DNA from: Sphingobacteriales bacterium
Lineage (GTDB): Bacteria > Bacteroidota > Bacteroidia > Chitinophagales > CAIOSU01
Direction of reading: 5' to 3'
DNA: 64,000 bases
Assembly: GCA_027483645.1 (NCBI GenBank)
Contig: JAIXUD010000009.1
Location: 614,814-678,813 of the forward strand
A program made the translations under genes and the position numbers. Under the pieces are notes generated by a model. It had not been told where the DNA came from. It made no database searches and saw nothing but the letters and a program-made list of their open reading frames with translations. Below, piece by piece: positions 16,220 through 23,525 of the stretch (position 1 is the stretch's first letter; the number at the start of each line of letters is the position of its first letter).

Positions 16220-16599
16220 GCTAGACACAAGATTGTTAGACGCAAGACACAAGAAATGTCATCCTGAGCTTTTGTCGAAGGACTGCTGCAACACAATACA
16301 TGTCATCGCCAAACATAACATCGTCATTGCGAAGGCCTAATTGATATTGCGATTTGTGATGCCTTACAATGGCCTGTGGCAATCCCCTTAAATAAGGACT
16401 GCATTTACCCTTCCACTAATGTTAACGCATTATGTATATCAGGCCCTGGTCATCGCACATCAGTCTCTGTGGCAGGGGATTGCCACAGGCCATGGAAGTT
16501 TAGCACGGATTTTTAAAATCATGTAGGCCTTCGCAATGACGTACGTTTTGTATCACAATGACGCATATGGTTAACTAGTTTTTTCCTTATTTTTAAGGT
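16220..16599. repeat. Intergenic region with two families of dispersed repeats
   Basis: At 16224-16292 GACACAAG units run into TGTCATCCTGAGCTTTTGTC and GAAGGACTGCTGC; an inverted copy is at 19331-19382. At 16321-16390 and 16471-16541 lie two facing copies of an element bounded by CGTCATTGCGAAGGCC and GGCCTGTGGCAATCCCC; a third copy is at 63189-63263. No gene is present. A TATTTTTA box at 16588-16595 lies exactly 4 nt before the next ATG. Confidence 0.8.
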
Positions 16600-17916
16600 A
16601 TGCGCACCGTCATTGTCATCCTCTTTCTAGCAATAGCAATAAGCCTTCAAGCACAACCGCAATTCAACATTACGGAGCTGGCGCCGATGCCCATACCCAT
16701 TGCGAATAATGCGGTAGTAGCTGCCGAGGTGCAAGGTGTGGAGTATGTATATAGTTTTGGGGGCATTCGCACTGGGCTTACTTATGCACAGCTCACCCTT
16801 AATGCTTACCGCTACCATGTTGCTACCGATACTTGGGATACGCTGCCTCCCCTACCCGATACGCTGGGTAAAATTGCTTCTGGGGCCAGCTATGTAAATG
16901 GCAAAATCTACATCATCGGTGGATACCACGTTTTCCCGAATGGCAATGAAATTAGCTCAAACCGGGTACATATCTTCGACCCAGCAACCAATACCTATCT
17001 GCCCGATGGTGCACCGATACCAGTACCTATTGACGACCAGGTACAAACCGTTTGGCGCGATAGCTTGATATATGTAGTGGCGGGTTGGAGTGATGTGGCA
17101 CACGTAACCAATGTACAAATTTACAACCCTACCACCAACACTTGGAGTATAGGCAGCCCAATACCCAACACGCAGGATTACAAGGCTTTCGGTGCGAGCG
17201 GGGTAATGATTGATGATACCATTTTCTATATGGGCGGTGCCCGCACGGGGCTAAACTTTCCAGTGACACCGGAGTTGCGTAAAGGTATTGTTAACCCAAA
17301 CGACCCTACCCAAATAACTTGGAGCTACAGCATTAAATACAACACCGCCGGCTACCGAATGGGCGCTGCTATTGCGGGCGATTGGGCGGTGTGGGTAGGT
17401 GGCGCGGGCAATACCTACAACTTTAATGCTGCTGCTTATGATGGCAGCGGGCTTGTAAACCCAGAGAACCGCATCATCCTATACAATCCTGCCTTGGACA
17501 GCCTTTTGATTTACACCGACTCTTTGCCGACGGCCTTTATGGACTTGCGGGGTACGGGGCAGTTGGATAGTAAGCGGTTTATTACCTGTGGAGGTTTGCT
17601 AGAAAATGCGGTTGTAAGCAATCGCACCTTTTTGTTTGAAGACATAACGCCAACGAGCATCAATGAGCCTACCAATTACCTTGATATACTTTTGTATCCC
17701 AACCCCACCCAAGGCAAGGTATCGATAGAAGCGCCTATGGATGCACAAGTAGCTGTAACGGATATGATGGGTAAAGTAATAATGCCGACGTTTCACCTTC
17801 AGCCCAGCGTAGCTACCAGCATTGAGTTACCCAGCAGTTTGCCCCAAGGGATGTACTGGATATGCGTTGAAACGGCAACAAACAAAAAAGTGGTGAAGTT
17901 GTTATTGCTGCGGTAG
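16600..17916 (+). CDS. Kelch-repeat protein with T9SS sorting domain
   Basis: The 438-residue secreted protein has a signal peptide (VIVILFLAIAISLQAQ) followed by Kelch-type repeats forming a beta-propeller: VNGKIYIIGGYH, NRVHIFDPATNTY, VTNVQIYNPTTNTW and DDTIFYMGGARTG. From about residue 362 the C-terminal type A sorting domain begins (DILLYPNPTQGKVSIE, ending in a LPQGMYWI-type tail and a basic end). It should cross the outer membrane by the T9SS and become surface-bound or released. The binding partner or enzyme activity is unknown. It lies alone before cinA. Confidence 0.9.
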   Translation: MRTVIVILFLAIAISLQAQPQFNITELAPMPIPIANNAVVAAEVQGVEYVYSFGGIRTGLTYAQLTLNAYRYHVATDTWDTLPPLPDTLGKIASGASYVNGKIYIIGGYHVFPNGNEISSNRVHIFDPATNTYLPDGAPIPVPIDDQVQTVWRDSLIYVVAGWSDVAHVTNVQIYNPTTNTWSIGSPIPNTQDYKAFGASGVMIDDTIFYMGGARTGLNFPVTPELRKGIVNPNDPTQITWSYSIKYNTAGYRMGAAIAGDWAVWVGGAGNTYNFNAAAYDGSGLVNPENRIILYNPALDSLLIYTDSLPTAFMDLRGTGQLDSKRFITCGGLLENAVVSNRTFLFEDITPTSINEPTNYLDILLYPNPTQGKVSIEAPMDAQVAVTDMMGKVIMPTFHLQPSVATSIELPSSLPQGMYWICVETATNKKVVKLLLLR

Positions 17917-17990
17917 TTCAACGCATCCAATTTCCAGTGTTGAATTTCAATTTTAAATTGATAACCTTTACTACCTAACTAATCGATACT

Positions 17991-19235
17991 ATGCAAGCCA
18001 CCATTATTACTATCGGGGATGAATTGTTGTACGGTCAAACGGTGGATACCAACTCGGCATACATGGGCCGAGAGCTGGCATTGTTGGGCATACGTGTGCG
18101 AGAGATTCTCTCTATTAGCGATGATAAAGCGGCCATTCTGGAAGCACTAGCCCGTGCTGAGAATGCCTCCGATTTAGTATTGATTACAGGCGGACTAGGT
18201 CCTACCAAGGATGACATTACCAAGGTTACCCTTGCGGAATATTTCAATACCCCACTTGTAAGCAACCCTGAAATATTGGCTAAGCTAGAGGAGTTTTTTA
18301 CCCGCCGCAACCGCCCGATGCTGCAAAGCAATGCTGACCAAGCCTTAATGCCCGAAGCCTGTATGCCCCTGCGCAACGACCGCGGCACAGCGTGGGGCAT
18401 GTGGTTCGAGAAGAACGGGAAGGTATTTGTATCTATGCCGGGAGTACCTTTCGAAATGGAAGCCTTGATGCAGCAAGAAGTGCTGCCAAAGGCTAAGCAG
18501 TTTTTTAAACTGCCTGCCATCATCCACAAGCATATACTTACCGCTGGTGTGGGAGAATCGTTTTTGGCGGAGCGAATAGCAGCGTTTGAAGATAACTTAC
18601 CAGAGGGTATAAAGCTTGCATACCTGCCTAGCGTAGGGGGCGTAAAACTGCGCCTTACCGCCGCTGGAGCTGAAAGAGAAGTTGTGCAGCAACTGCTGGA
18701 TGCACAACTAGCGAAATTGCAACCGCTAATTGAAGAAGCCATTTACGGCTATGATGACGACACCTTGGAGGAAGTAATTGGAAAGAAATTGATTGAGATG
18801 GGTAAAACCTATTCCACAGCTGAAAGCTGTACAGGTGGGTATATTGCCCACCAGATAACTTTGGCGCCCGGAAGCAGCAAATATTACAATGGCTCCATAG
18901 TGAGCTATACCAACGAGGCCAAAAACGAGATACTGGGTGTAAAACAGGAAACCATTCGGGAACATGGGGCAGTAAGCGAGCAAACCGTTCGCGAAATGGT
19001 TGCTGGCGTTTGCAAAGGAATGCATACCGATTATGGAATTGCTACTTCGGGTATTGCTGGCCCAACCGGCGGAACAGCCGAAAAGCCAGTAGGTACGGTT
19101 TGGATTGCCTACGGCTCGCCAAACGACATCCGCACTAAGAAATACGAGTTTAAAGCCAGCCGTAAAATCAATATACAGCTTACGGGCTTAATGGCTTTGG
19201 AGCTGTTTAGAAAGTATTTGGAGGAGAAGGGGTGA
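17991..19235 (+). CDS. cinA: CinA-family protein (nicotinamide-nucleotide amidase / ADP-ribose pyrophosphatase-type)
   Basis: The 414-residue protein has an N-terminal MoCF-like domain with ATIITIGDELLYGQTVDTNS, VLITGGLGPTKDDITK and MPGVPFEMEALM, a middle KH-like part, and a C-terminal PncC/CinA domain with STAESCTGGYIAH and GIATSGIAGPTGGTAEKPVG. CinA proteins recycle NMN and clear damaged ADP-ribose in the pyridine nucleotide cycle; some are induced with competence. It is full length. The gene is flanked 5' (beyond the Kelch gene) and 3' by inverted copies of the same intergenic repeat. Confidence 0.95.
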   Translation: MQATIITIGDELLYGQTVDTNSAYMGRELALLGIRVREILSISDDKAAILEALARAENASDLVLITGGLGPTKDDITKVTLAEYFNTPLVSNPEILAKLEEFFTRRNRPMLQSNADQALMPEACMPLRNDRGTAWGMWFEKNGKVFVSMPGVPFEMEALMQQEVLPKAKQFFKLPAIIHKHILTAGVGESFLAERIAAFEDNLPEGIKLAYLPSVGGVKLRLTAAGAEREVVQQLLDAQLAKLQPLIEEAIYGYDDDTLEEVIGKKLIEMGKTYSTAESCTGGYIAHQITLAPGSSKYYNGSIVSYTNEAKNEILGVKQETIREHGAVSEQTVREMVAGVCKGMHTDYGIATSGIAGPTGGTAEKPVGTVWIAYGSPNDIRTKKYEFKASRKINIQLTGLMALELFRKYLEEKG

Positions 19236-19330
19236 ATTTGAAGATTCCAGTCAATGAACGTCATTGTGTTTGGCACCCATTTCGGTAACCCCGCAATAAA
19301 CCCTGCAACATTTAAGTTATCCTTTTGAAG

Positions 19331-19382
19331 CAGTCCTTCGACAAAAGCTCAGGCTGACATTTCTTGTGTCTTGTGTCTTGGT
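19331..19382 (-). repeat. Inverted copy of the 16224-16292 intergenic repeat
   Basis: GAAGCAGTCCTTCGACAAAA continues into GCTCAGGCTGACATTTCTTG and TGTCTTGTGTC, the reverse complement of the sequence at 16224-16292 with few changes. The pair brackets the Kelch and cinA genes. Confidence 0.8.
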
Positions 19383-19403
19383 ACTTGTATCTTTAGTAAA
19401 ACG

Positions 19404-19411
19404 TAACTTTG
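19404..19411 (+). promoter_or_regulatory. -7 box TAACTTTG, 4 nt before the start codon
   Basis: A perfect TAnnTTTG match is followed by CCCT and then the ATG at 19416. With transcription starting a few bases after the box, the mRNA would be leaderless. Confidence 0.55.
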
Positions 19412-19415
19412 CCCT

Positions 19416-20396
19416 ATGAAGTACCTTGTTTTGTTGCTGGTATGGTTACCGGTGTTTTCGTTTGCTCAGGGTAAGGGCAAAGGAGGTGCTAAAAGCAAGT
19501 TGCCTGCCTTATCAGAGTCCAATAGGGAGAAGCTGCAAAATGCTGAGTTGGAGCTGAGCCACCTGGCTCTTACCATGTTTATGGACAGTAGCAACTTGGA
19601 GCGTATGCGGGCTTGCTATACCTTCATCCCTAAGTTTGTAGAGGCACTGAAGGTACCGGGTTCTTTTGCTTTCGCCTTTGATTCCGTGCCTATACTATCG
19701 CTGCAGTATCCTTCCGATTCTAGTTTTAGGGTGATTACCTGGCAAGTGGCTCTAGAAGGGGGGTCTTACCGCTACTTCGGCACCATACAAATGAACAAGG
19801 GCAAGGATTTGATGCTGTACCCGCTTATCGACCGCACCGATTCCATCGCCATGCCACAAGATACCTTGTTATCTCCAAGCTGCTGGTACGGAGCGTTTTA
19901 CTACAATTTGATTGAGACCAAGGCGAAGGGCAAAACCTATTACACCCTTTTCGGGTTTGATGGTAATGATTTGTTTAGCCGTGTAAAGGTGATGGATGTG
20001 CTGCACTTTGAGGAGGGCAAGCCTGTATTTGGAGCACTGATTTTTGATATACCCGATACCATTGCAGAGACCTTCCCCTTTGCAGTGCGCAAGCCGCTCA
20101 CGCGGTTCTTGGTTTATTATAAGTTTGATGCTCAGCTTACGCTCAATTACAACCCTGATGATGATATTGTGGTGTTCGATCACATCAAATCGGACCATGA
20201 GCATGGCAAGGATATACCGATTTCGCTAATACCCGATGGCAGCTACGATGCTTTTGAATGGAAAGAAGGCAAATGGAAGTACATCAGCAATGTGTACCAG
20301 TTGACCATAGATAGGGGAAACCCGCCGATGCCCAACCCTTCGCCAAATGTGAACGGCAACATCAACCAAAAACCAGATCCGTCAGAAGCACCTTGA
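19416..20396 (+). CDS. Secreted protein of unknown function
   Basis: The 326-residue protein has a signal peptide (YLVLLLVWLPVFSFAQ) and then a basic GKGKGGAKSK stretch. The body shows patterns such as FAFAFDSVPILSLQYPSD, YRYFGTIQMNKGKDLMLYPL and YYTLFGFDGNDLFSRVKVMDVLHF. These alternating strands suggest a beta-rich fold, and homologues seem confined to Bacteroidota. The tail is Pro/Asn-rich. No catalytic motif, lipobox or sorting domain is visible, so it is probably periplasmic. It meets the OstA-like gene tail to tail with a 4-nt gap. Confidence 0.8.
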   Translation: MKYLVLLLVWLPVFSFAQGKGKGGAKSKLPALSESNREKLQNAELELSHLALTMFMDSSNLERMRACYTFIPKFVEALKVPGSFAFAFDSVPILSLQYPSDSSFRVITWQVALEGGSYRYFGTIQMNKGKDLMLYPLIDRTDSIAMPQDTLLSPSCWYGAFYYNLIETKAKGKTYYTLFGFDGNDLFSRVKVMDVLHFEEGKPVFGALIFDIPDTIAETFPFAVRKPLTRFLVYYKFDAQLTLNYNPDDDIVVFDHIKSDHEHGKDIPISLIPDGSYDAFEWKEGKWKYISNVYQLTIDRGNPPMPNPSPNVNGNINQKPDPSEAP

Positions 20397-20400
20397 TGGT

Positions 20401-22098
20401 TTATGGAGTCGGTGGCTCTTCGCTAACCTTCATTTTGCCTGTTTTGCTTTTGCCAGTTGCTTCCGAGCTGGGCTCTTGTATGGGCTCAGGTTCAGGGTCT
20501 TTTAGGAGGTCTTCCTTGCTTTTGGGGCGTTTATCATAGCGCCAGTTAAAGTTCTCCAGCTTAAACGTTTCAGGGTTTACCAATTGTATCGGGTGGAAGG
20601 TGGCCTGTGGTTTGGTATAGAATTTAATGCGGTTCACCTTATCATCTTTCAAGTAAATCCACATTTCGCTGCACACGGCTTTATTGATGCCGAGGTACGC
20701 ACTGCGAGAATCTTTGCCATAGTAAACGCTCTCGCCATTGCCCACCACGTGCATATTATCCAAGGTGCCATCTTTAAAATAGCCCCAAATATGCCTACCC
20801 TTTATCTGGTCGTATAGCTTGGGGAAAGACTCGTTGATGATAAACCCGTTCGGGAACAACTCTACCCTGTCCATCTTGTTGTTGGCCATGTACAGGTAGA
20901 TAGTATCGCCCGTCATTTGGCTGTTATCACCCCAAAGGATGGGCTTGCGGTACATGCGTATGGTGCTATCGGCAAAGGAGTACAATAGCGAGTCGCAAGC
21001 CCCTTGCATATCGCTCTTGTACAAGCGCACATTATGGAAGGCAAACAGCTCACGCTGTTTTGTAGTATCAGTTTGTATAGCCAAGGTATCATTGCCAAGG
21101 GTATCAATACTCATCGAGTCTACGCGCAAAGCTATCGTTGTATCGATAGGTGCGGCAACCGGCGCAGCTATATGGCTAATTAGCGTATCAGCGGCAATAT
21201 GCAGCGAGTCGCCATCCAATAAATAAGTAAGCAGCGGCTTCTGCGTAGCGATGATCGAATCGTTCAGCTCAAAGAAAATGGCTTTTCCGCCAGTGAGGAT
21301 GATGTTTTGGTTGGTATCCACCCACGTAAATTTATGGTATGCCTCGCCATAGCCTCTTTTCTTTTCGTAGTATAGGCTATCGGCATAGAGTATCTGTGGA
21401 GGGCTGTCTAGTATCGTGTTCTTTCCGAAGGAAGATATCTCTGTTTTGCCGTTGTACCAGCCACTTTCGCAGTATATTTTACTATCGGGCGTGGTAATGT
21501 AGGTAGGGCCGTAAAAGTAGCTTATCTCCCGGTTTAGGTCATAGCCAAGTGTATCGCATTCAAGGGTGTAATTGGGGTTTACCAGCTTCACATTATAGCG
21601 GAAGTAAGCAATCTCCGTTTCGCTATAGTAGTAGCCCACATTGCTAACCAGGTCGGTTCCTTCGCTAACTACATGCCCACCATTACGGTATACGGCCGTT
21701 TTGGTTACCATATTATAGGTAAGGCGCTTGGTAGTGAGGGTCATGCGGGGTTCAATAAGGCGAACATTGCCATATAAGTCGGCAATTTTATCATCGCCGT
21801 TATACTTTAGCGAGTCGGCGTAAATATTCAGTTGGTCTTGGGTAATGTGTACGTTACCGAAGGCATCCACAGCATTGCGGTCTTCATAAAAAAAAGCACT
21901 GTCACAATCCATGTACACATCGCCCTGCTTCATCCGCACGTTGCCTACCAGTTTCCTAACAGGCTGGCCTGCGACTTTCTTCAGGCCGTCGGCATGTAGT
22001 ATCTCTATCTTCTTTTTTTCTACCGATACATTAGTTTGCGACCATGCTGTTACAGCACAGGTAGTCAACAATAAAAAAAGAATTGAAAACCGCGTCAT
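20401..22098 (-). CDS. OstA/LptA-like organic solvent tolerance protein
   Basis: The 565-residue protein has a signal peptide (RFSILFLLLTTCAVTAWSQ) followed by OstA/LptA beta-jellyroll repeats: VSVEKKKIEILHADGLKK, LVGNVRMKQGDVYMDCDSAFFYED, NAVDAFGNVHITQ and ADLYGNVRLIEP. Such proteins bridge the periplasm to carry LPS to the LptD complex. It is longer than proteobacterial LptA, as is usual for OstA-like proteins in Bacteroidota. A charged Lys/Glu/Pro tail ends the protein. The MCE gene, on the same strand, lies 46 nt upstream, and the LptD-like gene lies beyond that, so this is an envelope cluster. Confidence 0.88.
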   Translation of the reverse strand: MTRFSILFLLLTTCAVTAWSQTNVSVEKKKIEILHADGLKKVAGQPVRKLVGNVRMKQGDVYMDCDSAFFYEDRNAVDAFGNVHITQDQLNIYADSLKYNGDDKIADLYGNVRLIEPRMTLTTKRLTYNMVTKTAVYRNGGHVVSEGTDLVSNVGYYYSETEIAYFRYNVKLVNPNYTLECDTLGYDLNREISYFYGPTYITTPDSKIYCESGWYNGKTEISSFGKNTILDSPPQILYADSLYYEKKRGYGEAYHKFTWVDTNQNIILTGGKAIFFELNDSIIATQKPLLTYLLDGDSLHIAADTLISHIAAPVAAPIDTTIALRVDSMSIDTLGNDTLAIQTDTTKQRELFAFHNVRLYKSDMQGACDSLLYSFADSTIRMYRKPILWGDNSQMTGDTIYLYMANNKMDRVELFPNGFIINESFPKLYDQIKGRHIWGYFKDGTLDNMHVVGNGESVYYGKDSRSAYLGINKAVCSEMWIYLKDDKVNRIKFYTKPQATFHPIQLVNPETFKLENFNWRYDKRPKSKEDLLKDPEPEPIQEPSSEATGKSKTGKMKVSEEPPTP

Positions 22099-22144
22099 GG
22101 GTTACAGCTAATGGTGCCCCGCAAGTTCAAAAAGCAAGCCAAAA

Positions 22145-23134
22145 TTACTCCTTAGGTTTTGTGGCAGCATCTTTCTCCTTTTTCTTATCTGATTTACTAA
22201 ATACGGAGAAGTGCACATAGCGTTTCGGGTTTTCCTTAACATCTACCAAGAGGCTATCAAGGCTTTGCGTAGCCGCCTCTAGGTTATCATAAATCTGCCT
22301 ATCATGTAGCAATAAGCCAATGGTACCCTCGCCTTCGTTAATAGTTTTCAATAGTATTTTGGCATGATTAAGTGTACTATCGATGGTGTTCAGCAATTTA
22401 GGTATATCGGCGGCGGCCAACGAACCGGTAAGATGGTTTAGGTTGGTAAAGGTAGAATCCAAGTTTTCGCCATTTCGCTCCACGATGGCCAATACGTCTT
22501 CCAAACCGCGCAAAATACCTTGGATGGTGGCCATTTCGGTAAGCAATAGAGAGTCTATGTGGCTAGCCAACAACGAGAACTTAGCAGTAGCGCTCTCCAC
22601 GTTGTTCAAACTGTTGTTGATGGAATTGTTTTTCAAGATACCTTCTACCACAGCCATCACCGTATCTACCGATGAAATCAACCCTTCTGCTTTCAGCTTC
22701 AGTGGGGCAATCTGCTCGCTCACCATATCTTGCAAGTTCAATTCTGCATCGGCCAATAAAGTATCACCAGTTTCAATAAAGCCTGCAGCTGCATCACCCA
22801 GCTTTATATCCAACGCTTTGGTGCCCATTATATCTAGGCTCACCAGCTTCGCGGTAGAAAATTTAGGTATACGTACATTTTTCTCGCTGATTTTTATTTC
22901 GGCAACCAAATTGCCATCAGCTCGCATTTCTATCTTGCCTACCCGGCCTACGTTGTAGCCGTTTACCACAACAGCGCTTGAAGTGGTAAGGCCGTTTACA
23001 TTGCTATATACAGCATACACCGTTATTGACTTATCAAACAAGTTATTGCCTTTCAAGAAGCTATATCCAATAATTAATATGGCTATGCCGAAGGCAGCCA
23101 TAATGCCTACCTTAGTTTCGTCAGTTATTTTCAC
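22145..23134 (-). CDS. MCE/MlaD-family lipid transport protein
   Basis: The 329-residue protein has one N-terminal membrane anchor (VGIMAAFGIAILIIGYSFLKG) and an MCE domain (VYAVYSNVNGLTTSSAVVVNG, then GTKALDIKLGD). A long helical region follows (residues about 130-300), ending in a Lys-rich tail. MlaD-type proteins form rings that shuttle phospholipid between membranes; the ATPase and permease partners are not in this window. The start is GTG 23134 (MKITDETKVGI) or TTG 23137; no ATG is available. It belongs to the envelope block with the LptA- and LptD-like genes. Confidence 0.9.
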   Translation of the reverse strand: MKITDETKVGIMAAFGIAILIIGYSFLKGNNLFDKSITVYAVYSNVNGLTTSSAVVVNGYNVGRVGKIEMRADGNLVAEIKISEKNVRIPKFSTAKLVSLDIMGTKALDIKLGDAAAGFIETGDTLLADAELNLQDMVSEQIAPLKLKAEGLISSVDTVMAVVEGILKNNSINNSLNNVESATAKFSLLASHIDSLLLTEMATIQGILRGLEDVLAIVERNGENLDSTFTNLNHLTGSLAAADIPKLLNTIDSTLNHAKILLKTINEGEGTIGLLLHDRQIYDNLEAATQSLDSLLVDVKENPKRYVHFSVFSKSDKKKEKDAATKPKE

Positions 23135-23525
23135 CAATAGCGGTTTTAGTCAATTGTAAAATTAAGGAAAACTTTTGGGTAATGGCATTTGCTGGCCTTG
23201 TATTGCAAATAAAGCTTAGCTGTGGCTACCTTATAAGACGGCTGAAATAGGCGAATATTGTATAGATTTAAAATGATTTTTTATTGGGCCGCTATTACAA
23301 CGTATTTCCTAAAACTCATTACTTCCCGAGGGCGAAAAGGCCCTCGACTGTTATTCTTATGCTCATTTGGGGCAATGTCATTAAATTAAGAATCTGTTAC
23401 TGCACATTACCAGAAACTCATTACGTCCCTAGGGCGGAAAGGCCCTAGGCTAACATTCTTATGCCCTTTCAGGGCGTACCATAATACGGGGCTATTGCAA
23501 TATAACATAAGGCTCCCGCCCTGTG
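23135..23525. repeat. Intergenic region with REP-like copies B (23317-23374) and C (23418-23478)
   Basis: Copy B has hairpin CGAGGGC-GAAAAG-GCCCTCG (23327-23346) and a decayed second hairpin. Copy C has CCTAGGGC-GGAAAG-GCCCTAGG (23428-23449) and an intact second hairpin, GCCCTTTCAGGGC (23463-23475). Both are preceded by CTCATTACNTCC, as in the copies around the transposase at 52525. No gene is seen. Confidence 0.85.
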
